Assembly: GCA_965222505.1 (NCBI GenBank)
Contig: OZ244956.1
Location: 3,968,001-4,032,000, forward strand
Source: G965222505 sp965222505
GTDB lineage: Bacteria; Bacteroidota; Rhodothermia; Rhodothermales; DATKEJ01
Length of the DNA: 64,000 nt
Direction: 5' to 3'
Shown here: positions 17,673-29,371 of the stretch, piece by piece
How positions within the stretch are numbered: the first letter of the stretch is position 1
Layout: every line of letters starts with the position of its first letter
Made by a program: the position numbers and the translations under genes
Notes under the pieces: model-generated
The model's database searches: none
What the model was told of the DNA's origin: nothing
What the model saw: the letters and a program-made list of their open reading frames with translations, nothing else

Positions 17673-17885
17673 ATGGCCATACGCGTAAACCTAGACCTGA
17701 TGTTGGTCAAGCGGAAGATGTCCCTGACGGCCCTGGCCGAGCATGTGGGCGTAACCTTGGCGAACCTGTCCATTCTTAAACAGAATAAGGCGCGCGCCAT
17801 CCGGTTTTCGACGCTGGAAGCCATCTGCGAAGCCCTGGATTGCCAACCCGGCGACCTGCTGGAATATGTTGAGGAGGACGGTTGA
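17673..17885 (+). CDS. Small Cro/CI-type HTH regulator (YozG-like)
   Basis: The protein has 70 residues. It is essentially one helix-turn-helix: LMLVKRKMSLTALAEHVGVT, NLSILKQNKARAIRF, then the family ending LEAICEALDCQPGDLLEY. The last motif is characteristic of the small regulators paired with DUF2975. It is probably a DNA-binding partner that regulates the two-gene unit. Confidence 0.92.
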   Translation: MAIRVNLDLMLVKRKMSLTALAEHVGVTLANLSILKQNKARAIRFSTLEAICEALDCQPGDLLEYVEEDG

Positions 17886-18098
17886 ACCCTATTCTTCCAG
17901 CACTTTGGATCGTGATAAATAATGATGTTTTTATCAAATACGAACTTAACGCCGTAAAGCATTGCGAGACGTTTCAGAATTCACCGCAGAATGACGCAAC
18001 AGGCCGCTGATTCTATTGTGCGAGGGGGGCACATGCTCTATTTTGCTTCACTTTGTGCTCCACCACCACCCTCACAATGATTCGGTTAGGCAGATAAG

Positions 18099-19556
18099 AT
18101 GGCACAGCAGGACAACCGCCCCACCCGGTTTCGTACTCCTTTACCCTCTATTATCCAGGGCGGCATGGGTGTTGCTGTCTCCAGTTGGCGTTTGGCCAAG
18201 CGGGTGGCCCAACTCGGGCAATTCGGCGTGGTTTCTGGAACGGCCCTTGATACCGTCATGGTTCGGGAGCTTCAACTGGGTGATCCTTTTGGTCGCATTC
18301 GTGCCTTGCGGATGTATCCAGACAAAACGCTCATCGAGGAGATCATCCAAAAGTATTATGTCAAAGGGGGGATCAGCAAGGACTCTCGTTTCAAGCTGGT
18401 GCCCATTCACCGGTTCAAACCCACGGTGATCTCCCAGCGGATTTTGAGCGCGGCGGCCTTTAGTGAAGTGTTTTTGGCCAAGGAGGGGCATCGTGGTTTT
18501 GTTGGGATCAACCTGCTTGCCAAGCTGAAGCGGTATACCCTGGCAACCATGTATGGGGCCATGTTGGCCGGTGTAGATGCCGTGCTCATGGGCGCAGGTA
18601 TTCCCGCTGAAGAGGCAATCCAGGCACAAGAATTGGCACTTGGGCACAAGGCCCAACTCAAGTTGAACGTGGATGCGTCGCGCAGCTCCGATCCTAAAGC
18701 GGTTCACTATTACGAGATGGATCCCGCCAATATCCTGGAAGAACCGCCGCAGCTGCCCCGGCCGATGTTCTTTCCGATTATCGCGTCCGATGCCTTGGCG
18801 CGTATCCTTGACAAAAAAGTACCGGAAGGTCTCATCACCGGATGGATCATCGAAGGACCGGTTGCCGGCGGGCACAACGCCCCACCCCGGGCCAAGACGT
18901 ATGATGCGGATCAGAACCCGGTCTATGGCGAGCGAGACGTGGCCAACCTGGATCGGGTTGCCGCACTGGGGTATCCGTTTTACCTGGCCGGTGGGTATGG
19001 TTCACCTGAAAAGCTGAAAGAAGCGCAGGCACGCGGTGCTACAGGCATCCAGGTGGGTTCTCTGTTTTCGCTGACCGATGAATCCGGGTATCCGGCCGAG
19101 ACCAAACGGATGCTGATCAAGAAATTGCACCAGGGCAAAGCAGATGTGCGCACGGATGGCCGGGTCTCATCGACAGGCTTTCCCTTTAAGGTCCTCGAAA
19201 TTGAAGATACCCTGGGGATTCCTGAGCATTTCAACCAGCGCACGCGTATTTGTGACCTGGGGGTATTGCAAAAGGCTCATGTGGATGAAAAAGATCGACT
19301 CGTGGTGTCTTGCCCCGCCGAACCCATCAAAACATACCTCAAAAAGGGCGGCAAACTGGAAGACACGACGCGGCGCGGCTGCCTGTGCAACGGCCTGATG
19401 GCGAACATCGGGCTGGGGCAAATGCAGAAGTGGGGGAAGGAACGCCAACTCTTCACCGCTGGGGATGATTTGTTAAACCTCCCCCTCGGTTCCCTGGAAA
19501 ACCCCCACTATAGTGCTGAGGATGTGATCAACTACCTCAATGGGGCTGATAGCTAG
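18099..19556 (+). CDS. Nitronate monooxygenase-family FMN enzyme
   Basis: The protein has 485 residues and a TIM-barrel with the 2-nitropropane dioxygenase signature: IIQGGMGVAVSSWRLA at the start, AGVDAVLMGAGIP, IIEGPVAGGHNAPP (Gly-His FMN/substrate loop) and the phosphate-binding GATGIQVGSLFSLT. A Cys-containing GCLCNGLMANIGLGQ stretch near residue 430 is typical of the longer subgroup. Family members oxidise nitronates to carbonyl compounds; the longer forms are of uncertain substrate. It stands alone between the HTH gene and an uncharacterised gene. Confidence 0.85.
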   Translation: MAQQDNRPTRFRTPLPSIIQGGMGVAVSSWRLAKRVAQLGQFGVVSGTALDTVMVRELQLGDPFGRIRALRMYPDKTLIEEIIQKYYVKGGISKDSRFKLVPIHRFKPTVISQRILSAAAFSEVFLAKEGHRGFVGINLLAKLKRYTLATMYGAMLAGVDAVLMGAGIPAEEAIQAQELALGHKAQLKLNVDASRSSDPKAVHYYEMDPANILEEPPQLPRPMFFPIIASDALARILDKKVPEGLITGWIIEGPVAGGHNAPPRAKTYDADQNPVYGERDVANLDRVAALGYPFYLAGGYGSPEKLKEAQARGATGIQVGSLFSLTDESGYPAETKRMLIKKLHQGKADVRTDGRVSSTGFPFKVLEIEDTLGIPEHFNQRTRICDLGVLQKAHVDEKDRLVVSCPAEPIKTYLKKGGKLEDTTRRGCLCNGLMANIGLGQMQKWGKERQLFTAGDDLLNLPLGSLENPHYSAEDVINYLNGADS

Positions 19557-19837
19557 CGAAACTTTTAGACGATGGTGCTCGTCAATCCGCATGGTTCATA
19601 GCCGTTAGACCTACTGGAAGTCCCACGGCGTAACAATTTGCCGGTTGTGAACGTCGCAGTAGCATGACGTGGTTGCTTTGAATGTCAGTACGTTCAAAAG
19701 TCTGGTTTGAAGGAAGGGCGTATCGTGTATTAGATTCCCCGTCATGCATTTTAGTTTTTATTAATGCGTTCCATGTAATAATTTACAGGATACACTTCTG
19801 TTCGAAAATCGATCCACTACTCGTAAAAAGCAGGCAC

Positions 19838-21337
19838 ATGCTAAATACAAATTCTGGGATATCGGCTCAGGCCGCTCACCAACTTTTGGGTATTGCTACA
19901 CCTTCTCCGTTGACACCCGAGGCTATGGCGCAAGCGTTGTGCGTGACGTGCTATCCCACACACCACACCTCTCCACGTCTAGACGCTTTCATGGATCGCT
20001 TGCGCATGGCCCTCATCGATGCCGGTGTAACGCTGATTCGGTATGAGGACGCGCTGGTACCCGGCAAAAAAGGCAAAATACGCGAGGGCATTGTGGTGCT
20101 CGTAGCCGGTGAGCCTGAAGATGGGGACATGGCGATGGGCCATGTGAGCAGCCTCTACAACAATCCCATCCTGGGTGTCTTTGACCGCCCCTGTCCGGTG
20201 AACCCTGACAGCAGTGTGCAAGAAAAGCTGGATGCCGTTGTCAAAGTGCTGGCATGGGATCTGGTGCACCTGGCTGTTTTTCTTGAAGGGGACCACTGGA
20301 CGTTGTGTACCATGAACGGTGCCGTGGTTGAATTTAATATCAATGCCTTGCTGCAGGACGTGATGCACGCCCTGATCCCCAAGCTGACGGCGCAGGTCGT
20401 ACCGCCCCGAAAAACGGACATCACGTATCGGTACGGGGCCCTGGACACTTCGACACCTGAGCACCTCGCTGCGGCTGAAGATTTCCTCTCAGGAGGGAAG
20501 GTATGGGCCAAAAATGAAAACATGATGTCCCATACCTCGGCGGAAGTTGTGCAATACCGGAATGATTTTTACCGACGCCTCGCCCAGATGTATCTGGACA
20601 ACCGAACGGGCATGAGCTATGGTTTTTTTGCCCGTCAGCTTCCCCTGAACATCCAACCCGCCTATCGCCTTGCCGACCTCAACTCGGCTTTCGAGGCGCA
20701 CGACTGGGAGGCGGCCCCGGTACATGAGGTCGAGGGCACCCTTTATGTACATCTCTCTGTAAACGATACGCCCTATCTTGCCGAAGTACCCGATGTGTGG
20801 GTGTTGTCCACGCGATCCGGTTGCTCCAAAACGAATCCGGACCCCCATCGTGATCTGGTCCGTATGGGCCTCGTAGGCGGCAAAGTGGTGCTGGAAACCC
20901 CCAATGGCATCGATACGGCTGCGGATTGTAAACCGTCATACGATACCATTACCATCATGGCGCATGCCCTCGGGAATGCGCTGGTGGCAAGCGTGTTGAA
21001 AGCCCTGAATCCCAATGATGCCTTTGCCCTTCAACTCGGCACGCAGGGCCTGACGCTTTCGCATTGGCACGGGTACCCGAATGCCAGCGACCTGCCGACA
21101 GGGTACTACATGCATGGGGCTGAGAACCCGTCCGTTTCATGCTCCACTACGCAATCGGCGGTTTATTCCCTGTTGGGCAAGTTCGAGGCCCTCGCGCAGA
21201 GTTTGGCGACCAACCAACCCTACCTCGGGGACGTCCACATTGAACCCCATCATGGCACCAATATGGTCGGGTGCCTCTCTTTAACTGAGGTTGCTACCTG
21301 GAACCTCGCGCAGCACATTCATCTGGATGAGCAATAG
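19838..21337 (+). CDS. Uncharacterised 499-residue protein
   Basis: I do not recognise this protein. ATG 19838 is chosen because a purine-rich AAAAAGCAGG precedes it; the frame is open upstream to 19682 without coding character. There is no signal peptide or membrane segment. Visible features are a Cys-rich ALCVTCYPTHHTS stretch near residue 33, LVHLAVFLEGDHWTL, a TRSGCSKTNPDPH segment, paired His residues LSHWHGYP, and DVHIEPHHGTNMVGCLSLTE at the end. The His, Cys and Asp content would suit a metal site. It is followed 73 bp later by a membrane Fe-S protein on the same strand, so they may work together; that is conjecture. Confidence 0.7.
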   Translation: MLNTNSGISAQAAHQLLGIATPSPLTPEAMAQALCVTCYPTHHTSPRLDAFMDRLRMALIDAGVTLIRYEDALVPGKKGKIREGIVVLVAGEPEDGDMAMGHVSSLYNNPILGVFDRPCPVNPDSSVQEKLDAVVKVLAWDLVHLAVFLEGDHWTLCTMNGAVVEFNINALLQDVMHALIPKLTAQVVPPRKTDITYRYGALDTSTPEHLAAAEDFLSGGKVWAKNENMMSHTSAEVVQYRNDFYRRLAQMYLDNRTGMSYGFFARQLPLNIQPAYRLADLNSAFEAHDWEAAPVHEVEGTLYVHLSVNDTPYLAEVPDVWVLSTRSGCSKTNPDPHRDLVRMGLVGGKVVLETPNGIDTAADCKPSYDTITIMAHALGNALVASVLKALNPNDAFALQLGTQGLTLSHWHGYPNASDLPTGYYMHGAENPSVSCSTTQSAVYSLLGKFEALAQSLATNQPYLGDVHIEPHHGTNMVGCLSLTEVATWNLAQHIHLDEQ

Positions 21338-21410
21338 GTCTGTGTGGCATAGACACCGATTGAAGGGGGGCAGATAAGATCGTCTCGATTGAAATTAAAG
21401 CGAGGTCGTC

Positions 21411-22418
21411 ATGGCCCAGGCGGTTAATCCTGCCTTTCCTACCGGGAAGTACCTATTCCTCTGGCGTGTCGGCCAGGGGTTAGGTATTGTGGCGACGGTC
21501 GCGCTGATCGTGGGTCTTTTCTGGTCTCCCGATGTTACGCTCCGCATCCTCTGGAATGTGTTGATTCCAGCGTTACCGGCTACATTTCTGCTTTCTCCTG
21601 CACTCTGGCGTGGGGTGTGCCCCCTGGCTACCCTCAATCAATGGGCCAACGGGCTCCTTGGTCGGCGTGCCCTCGCTGCCCGTTTTTTGCCCCATGTGGG
21701 GTTGGTTGGGCTGGTATTGTTGATCGCGCTGGTGCCGGCTCGGCGGTTTCTTTTCAATGAAAACGGTATGGTTCTGGGCGTGTTCATTGCCGTTGTGGGG
21801 GGCGCGGCCTTGCTGTTGGGCGCGGTATTCGATGCCAAGGCTGGTTTTTGCAATGCGGTGTGCCCGGTGCTTCCGGTTGAGAAACTCTACGGACAATACC
21901 CCTTGCTCAAGGTAGGCAATGCGCGGTGTGCCGAGTGTCGGCTTTGTACACCGAAGGGATGTCTGGATCTGGTACCGACCAAGGCGTTGATTCAGGCGGT
22001 GGGACCGGCCCATGGGTCGAATGCCTGGCTCAAGACGAGTTACGGGATCTTCGCAGCGGCTTTTCCGGGGTTCGTGGTTGGGTATTTCACCACCACGGAT
22101 GTTGCGCTCGCCGAAGCGGGCCGTGTGTACCTGCATATGGCCCTGTGGGCTGGTGGCAGCTACTTGCTGACCGCCTTGCTGGCAGGTGGACTCAAGATAC
22201 CGGCCAAACGCATCCTTCCGCTATTGGCTGCCGCTGCCGTGGGGCTGTACTACTGGTTTGTGGCCCCTACCATTGCCGCTACGCTTGGTGCAGCACAAAT
22301 CGGCACCCTGCTGATCCGTGGAGCGGCTCTGGTACTGATCGGCGTCTGGCTCTGGCATGCGTTACGACGGGTGCAACGGATACCTTTCGGGGTACCGGCA
22401 CCCTTGGTTGAGCAATAG
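21411..22418 (+). CDS. Membrane-bound 4Fe-4S protein (NapH/NosR-like)
   Basis: The protein has 335 residues with about seven hydrophobic segments. Cys motifs are RGVCPLATLNQ at residue 70, CNAVCP at 147-151, and C-x2-C-x2-C-x4-C at 173-184 (CAECRLC...C). These resemble the polyferredoxin-type quinol-dehydrogenase subunits NapH and NosR, which pass electrons from membrane quinol to periplasmic enzymes. No nitrate, nitrous-oxide or other known terminal reductase is adjacent, so the acceptor is unknown. The uncharacterised gene before it is the nearest candidate partner. Confidence 0.75.
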   Translation: MAQAVNPAFPTGKYLFLWRVGQGLGIVATVALIVGLFWSPDVTLRILWNVLIPALPATFLLSPALWRGVCPLATLNQWANGLLGRRALAARFLPHVGLVGLVLLIALVPARRFLFNENGMVLGVFIAVVGGAALLLGAVFDAKAGFCNAVCPVLPVEKLYGQYPLLKVGNARCAECRLCTPKGCLDLVPTKALIQAVGPAHGSNAWLKTSYGIFAAAFPGFVVGYFTTTDVALAEAGRVYLHMALWAGGSYLLTALLAGGLKIPAKRILPLLAAAAVGLYYWFVAPTIAATLGAAQIGTLLIRGAALVLIGVWLWHALRRVQRIPFGVPAPLVEQ

Positions 22419-22509
22419 CCCCTACGGGTGCATGCCTCAATGGTTTGGATAGGCCCACAGTTGTTATTACATCAGGTGCATGACCCGGCTGTGGATCAGG
22501 CCCCCGGCC

Positions 22510-22848
22510 GAGAGTCGGTAGATGGTTCTGAGGCAAGCCGCGCTGTTCTTCCGGTCCCAGTACGTGCGCAATCGTGGTACGGATGGCATACCGGCCCGTC
22601 AGGAGTGCCGCACGGGAGGGGGAGCAACCGGGGGCAGCGTAGAATGCGGTCAGTTTGAGACCTTCCTGGGCCATCTGGTCGAGGCGGGGCGTTCGGATGG
22701 TGGGGTGGCCGTAGGTGCTCAGGTCGCCATAGCCAAGGTCATCGGCAAAGATGATAACGATGTTCGGGGTGCGATCAGGGGCTGGTTGATTGCAGGAGGC
22801 CAGGGTCAAAAGGCAACAGGACAGGAAACCATACAGGAGATTACGCAT
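22510..22848 (-). pseudogene. 3'-truncated sulfatase
   Basis: The frame starts with a lipoprotein signal (LTLASC) and a normal sulfatase N-terminus: IVIIFADDLGYGD (metal-binding Asp pair, residues 36-37) and PGCSPSRAALLTGRY, where Cys75 is the formylglycine site. Similarity stops near residue 113. The reading frame then runs into unrelated sequence and overlaps the convergent Fe-S gene. A complete enzyme would be about 450-500 residues, so three quarters is missing. The relic cannot be catalytic. Confidence 0.8.
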
Positions 22849-22896
22849 GGGGCAGCGGGAAACAGGTCTGGTTCAGAGGTTGTGCAAGCGGGGCAT

Positions 22897-23679
22897 TCAG
22901 GATCGGAGACGATGCCGGGGTCGTACCGGCTTTTCAGAATCTGCTTCTTGATGGGTATCCAGACTGATCCGGGAGGCTACAGGGGCGGCCGATGCTTTGG
23001 CTGAGCCGATCATATTGAGGGTGCGCCGGGCAATGGCATCCATCTGGGTGCCCCGTTTTTTGGCCCAACGGGGGAGGCCAAAGGTGCTGCTGCCCATCAG
23101 GCCAAGCCCACCGACGATGAAACTGGACATCATGATGAGCACAGCCGGTTCCAACCCTTTTTTCAGGGTAACGCTCAACATCATAATAAGGCCAAAGACA
23201 ATGATGAAGAGGCCACCCCATAGGTTGTTTTGGACATTGCCTTTTCGGGTGTACATGCGCAGCCGGTGCCCGTTCGCCGTCGGCTCCACGTTGATTTGCA
23301 GATTGCCGTTGGCCCATTGCCGCAGGGAGCCGTCGCGCCTGGCCTCACCTTTTGCTTGGAAAGTCTCCCGGAGGTCGGCCACGAGGCGGTCCCATTCGCT
23401 GTTGGTCAATGCCCGGGGTAGATCAACCGAGCGAGACACGCTGATAGGCAACCCGAGTAAGGTTTGGGTTGGGACCTGGGCTGTGGGACTGTCCAGTGCC
23501 GAGGCTGCGCGGGCGATAAAGGCTGGCGTAATGCCCACTTCTTTCCCGATCTCCTGTAACTCACTCAAAGTCAGGCCTTCTTGCCGGGCCAGATGCCCCT
23601 GGGCTTCGTCCTGGGACTCGGCTGCTTGCTTAAAGATGGCCTTGATTTCTTGTTCGTCGTATCGCCGGTTTGGGCTCAT
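22897..23679 (-). CDS. Uncharacterised protein with two membrane segments
   Basis: The protein has 260 residues. The N-terminal 60 (RRYDEQEIKAIFKQAAESQ..., LTLSELQEIGKEVGITPAFIARA) look like a helical bundle similar to SHOCT/DUF1707-like short domains. About 75-150 is mixed alpha/beta, and two hydrophobic helices follow (GGLFIIVFGLIMML and AVLIMMSSFIVGGLGLM). The tail is basic. It is probably inner-membrane with a cytoplasmic sensor-like head. I cannot give a function. Confidence 0.65.
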   Translation of the reverse strand: MSPNRRYDEQEIKAIFKQAAESQDEAQGHLARQEGLTLSELQEIGKEVGITPAFIARAASALDSPTAQVPTQTLLGLPISVSRSVDLPRALTNSEWDRLVADLRETFQAKGEARRDGSLRQWANGNLQINVEPTANGHRLRMYTRKGNVQNNLWGGLFIIVFGLIMMLSVTLKKGLEPAVLIMMSSFIVGGLGLMGSSTFGLPRWAKKRGTQMDAIARRTLNMIGSAKASAAPVASRISLDTHQEADSEKPVRPRHRLRS

Positions 23680-23916
23680 AAACGGCCTCTGGTGGTGAGG
23701 TTGGGCTGCAAGATCGCGTTGGTCTCAAGATACGAAAGTGTTACGGATCAAGTTGCAGTTCTGCTGGGTGAGGCTTTACCTCAGTACCTTCCTCAAGGGT
23801 AGGACAATGCGGCACATGCGAGACCGGGGTAAGAGATTTTCAGGGGTGTAGCATATATATTATCAAGAGCAATTGGCTATATTGCGTGTGCACTCCGTTT
23901 ATAGATCAGGCTACGC

Positions 23917-25701
23917 ATGCATAGAATTTCTCGCATTGGTTTCGGTTTTATATCCGTTTTCGTCCTCTCTGGTTTTCACCTTTCAGCCTACGGCCAGGTC
24001 ACCTCGTGCACGGATGCCCTCAAACAGGCCGAGCAACATTACGCTGTTGGGCAGTTCGATGCATCAATCAACCTGCTTGGGGTTTGTTTAGAAGATGAAG
24101 TAACGCCAGTTGCGCAACAGGGCGAGGCCTACCGGCTGATGGGCCTCAACTACATCGCCAAGGATGCCCAAGAACGGGCGGAAGAGGCGGTCCAAAACCT
24201 GATCCAACTTGTGCCCGGTTATGAGCCAGATCCACTGGGAGATCCGCCGGTGTTTGTTAAGATGGTTGAAGATATTCACCGGCAACGATTCACGGATGAC
24301 CTCGAAAACCTGACCGTTACCCCCGAGGGGGCTCCCGTACTGGTTGACCTCCGGGCCGTGTTTCCCGAAGCACGAGGCAACCAGCTCCGGTACTTGGCCA
24401 CGTCGAACAATGTAGCTGTGGTTGGGGCACAGGTGAGCGGTACGACGATGGAGTTGTTGCCGGGGGCAGAACCCGGCCAGGCCGAAATCAAACTGGTGGT
24501 GCTCGAAGAGATCAAGGTGGTGGGTTCAAAGGTCATTCGGGTGACGAGCACCCATGAGCCAGCCCGCGAAAAGCCGTCGGCTGAACCACCACTACTTGAC
24601 GTGCAACTGGTACGTGCAGGTCAACCAAAAGTCATAGACCTGGACGAGATGTTCAAGGCGCTATACAACGACAACCTCCAGTACTTTGTAACGTCAAATA
24701 ATGCCGCCGTGGCCGGTGCCCTGGTCGACGCCTCGCGGCTGGTATTGACCCCAGGCGAGGAGATTGGATCGACGAAGGTGGCGGTCATCGCGATGATGGA
24801 TCAGACGGTGTTGGGGACTAAAACCCTGCAGGTTGCGCTTGTTGAATCTGATCCTAAGCTTGTTGAATCTGACCCTAAACGGACTCCTGTGAAGGAAACG
24901 ATCGAGCATACGATTATCCTTCGTATGGGGGGCGAAGAATATGCTGCAGATCTAAGCAACTGGTTTGATGCAGCGGAAGCAATGCAGTTTACGGTTTTGT
25001 CCAGCGTTCCCGAAGTCGTCAATGCCGGGATTAATGAGGGACAACTGCGGTTATGGACGAGTCAGAAAACGGGGCCTGCAAAAGTGATGGTGCAAGGCCA
25101 CCAACCCGGTGCCGCCACCTTGCGCAAGGTGTTGCCGGTTATCGTGTTTCCCAACATAGATCGAGAACTTGATGATTTTGCTATGTTCAAAGGGGAAATC
25201 TACACCCGGGATCTTGCAGCAGCTCCTGCCGTGTTTCAGAATTTTGAGCGGGACGTCGCTGAACTAAAAGCCAGGTCGCGCCGAAGCGCCTTGGTGAGCG
25301 TTGATTTGATCGGCACCATTCTGTTGATCAAAGCCAAGCGGGTAGGGAAGACGTACATCACCCTGGAGGGCAGGGATCGTTCGGGTGGAGAAATCAAGGA
25401 ACGCTTCCAAATACAGGTCAAGAAGAACAAAGACCCGATTGTGCTCAAACCGATGGAGGATCTGCAGCTGTCCGTAGGTGAAACACCGGTAGAGATCGAT
25501 CTGAATACCGTCTTTCTAGACCCGGAGCTTCAACCGTTGGTCTATGCATTCGGTAAAGGCAACCAGCGCTTGCAACTTGAGGGGGCGTTGCTGCGTGTAT
25601 GGCCGGACGTACGGCCTAGTGAAAAGCGGGTATCCATCAAGGCCGAAGATTCCCTGGGAAATAGCAAGACCATTAAATTCAAAGTGATAACAGCCTTGTA
25701 A
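23917..25701 (+). CDS. Secreted modular protein: TPR-like head plus five cadherin/Ig-like repeats
   Basis: The protein has 594 residues with a signal peptide ending SAYGQ. Residues about 27-110 form a TPR-like helical region (ALKQAEQHYAVGQFDASINLL) with the ending DPPVFVKMVEDIHRQRF known from several Bacteroidota envelope proteins. Five repeats of 80-95 residues follow, each with an early V-x-L-x-x-x-F signature (VDLRAVFPE, IDLDEMFK, ADLSNWFD, a divergent fourth, IDLNTVFLD). An 18-bp tandem duplication at about 24838-24876 encodes the linker LVESDPKLVESDPK. Probably periplasmic or surface-exposed. Confidence 0.7.
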   Translation: MHRISRIGFGFISVFVLSGFHLSAYGQVTSCTDALKQAEQHYAVGQFDASINLLGVCLEDEVTPVAQQGEAYRLMGLNYIAKDAQERAEEAVQNLIQLVPGYEPDPLGDPPVFVKMVEDIHRQRFTDDLENLTVTPEGAPVLVDLRAVFPEARGNQLRYLATSNNVAVVGAQVSGTTMELLPGAEPGQAEIKLVVLEEIKVVGSKVIRVTSTHEPAREKPSAEPPLLDVQLVRAGQPKVIDLDEMFKALYNDNLQYFVTSNNAAVAGALVDASRLVLTPGEEIGSTKVAVIAMMDQTVLGTKTLQVALVESDPKLVESDPKRTPVKETIEHTIILRMGGEEYAADLSNWFDAAEAMQFTVLSSVPEVVNAGINEGQLRLWTSQKTGPAKVMVQGHQPGAATLRKVLPVIVFPNIDRELDDFAMFKGEIYTRDLAAAPAVFQNFERDVAELKARSRRSALVSVDLIGTILLIKAKRVGKTYITLEGRDRSGGEIKERFQIQVKKNKDPIVLKPMEDLQLSVGETPVEIDLNTVFLDPELQPLVYAFGKGNQRLQLEGALLRVWPDVRPSEKRVSIKAEDSLGNSKTIKFKVITAL

Positions 25702-25735
25702 TACCAGTTCTTCAACATCGTTGTGCACTTTTCTG

Positions 25736-25900
25736 GTTCGTGGTACGCGCACGAAGCGCATCCGCGCCATCGCTCGCTGGTGGTCAGTGGTTCGTTGTGA
25801 CGCTGAAAAAGGCGTACGACTAGCGACTAACCACCAGCACGCGCCCCGGCGACCGCTCGCAGCCATAGGCCTTGTTCGCGTGCGTACCACTGACATAGTT
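25736..25900. repeat. Nested inverted repeats with heptamer-like arms
   Basis: The outer arms GTGGTACGCGCACGAA (about 25740) and TTCGCGTGCGTACCAC (about 25877) are near-perfect complements. The inner arms GCTGGTGGTCAGTGGTTCG and ACTAGCGACTAACCACCAGC also pair and are built of 7-bp units (CGACTAG, CGACTAA, CCACCAG). The structure sits between the modular secreted gene and the convergent ftsK. Confidence 0.6.
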
Positions 25901-25974
25901 GGCGTATGTGCAACGCCCCCCCTGCGCCGTGCACCATGATGTCAAGGAGCTGATATAAGGCCCGAGATGGAGCC

Positions 25975-28578
<2,604 letters not shown>

Positions 28579-28624
28579 GTCCTGAATGTAAGGATAAAAT
28601 CAGCGGAAGTCCAAATGCCGGGAC

Positions 28625-29344
28625 TCAATCGGCGATGAGGTGGTTATCGATAAAGCGGGGCACCACATCCAGAACATCGACTTGCGAACAGTAGGCAATA
28701 TCGGCATCAAGGCCCAGGTCCTTTAAGCGCAGGGCATGTTCGGATTGGGCCAGGGCGTTTGCCAGCCGCCGTTTGTCATGCGTGTACAGGACGTACGCCA
28801 TGCGGGCGGTATCCGTTTTGATTTTGGGTACATTGCCGTCCCAAAGCCGAGAAAGGAGCAACCCGGCGCAGAGAATGTCATCGTAGGCCGCTCGCTTGTG
28901 CCAACCCGAGCAGAGGAGGGTGGTATCCAGGCCTGCCATTTGGATATACTCGACAACGGCCGCAGCATTCAGGAAGGACCCGACCACGATGTTTTGGGCA
29001 GATTGGGCTTTCAGGATGGCATCCGTGCCATTGGTCGTTTTGTACACCACAGTACGGCCCGAGACTTCGGCTTCGGTATACTCCAGCGGAGAATTCCCCA
29101 GGTGGTATCCCTCGATCCGTTTGCCGTCTTGCTCACCGCCTAATCGCAGGCGGTCCGGGTCCATGTTGGAGGCAATCCGACTGGCCGTTGCCATATCGGG
29201 CACGGGGATCAGGTCTTTGGCTCCGTTATGGAGCGCCGTGGTAATGGTAGAACTGGCCCGTAAAACATCGATCACCACTACAGTTTGGTTTCGGATGCTC
29301 TTTTCCGTAACGGCGTTAGGTGTAAATAATACGTTTACGTTCAT
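28625..29344 (-). CDS. comB: 2-phosphosulfolactate phosphatase family (ComB)
   Basis: The protein has 239 residues. The conserved N-terminus VVVIDVLRASSTITTAL, the LGGEQDGKRIEGYHLGNSP loop and the VVYKTTNGTDAI motif with Asn/Gly/Thr identify the Mg-dependent ComB family. The founding enzyme removes phosphate from 2-phospho-3-sulfolactate in coenzyme M synthesis; in bacteria without that pathway the substrate is uncertain. It lies between gcvT (27 bp upstream) and ftsK on the same strand. Confidence 0.9.
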   Translation of the reverse strand: MNVNVLFTPNAVTEKSIRNQTVVVIDVLRASSTITTALHNGAKDLIPVPDMATASRIASNMDPDRLRLGGEQDGKRIEGYHLGNSPLEYTEAEVSGRTVVYKTTNGTDAILKAQSAQNIVVGSFLNAAAVVEYIQMAGLDTTLLCSGWHKRAAYDDILCAGLLLSRLWDGNVPKIKTDTARMAYVLYTHDKRRLANALAQSEHALRLKDLGLDADIAYCSQVDVLDVVPRFIDNHLIAD

Positions 29345-29371
29345 TCGAATGCGCGCATGGGAATGGTGAGC

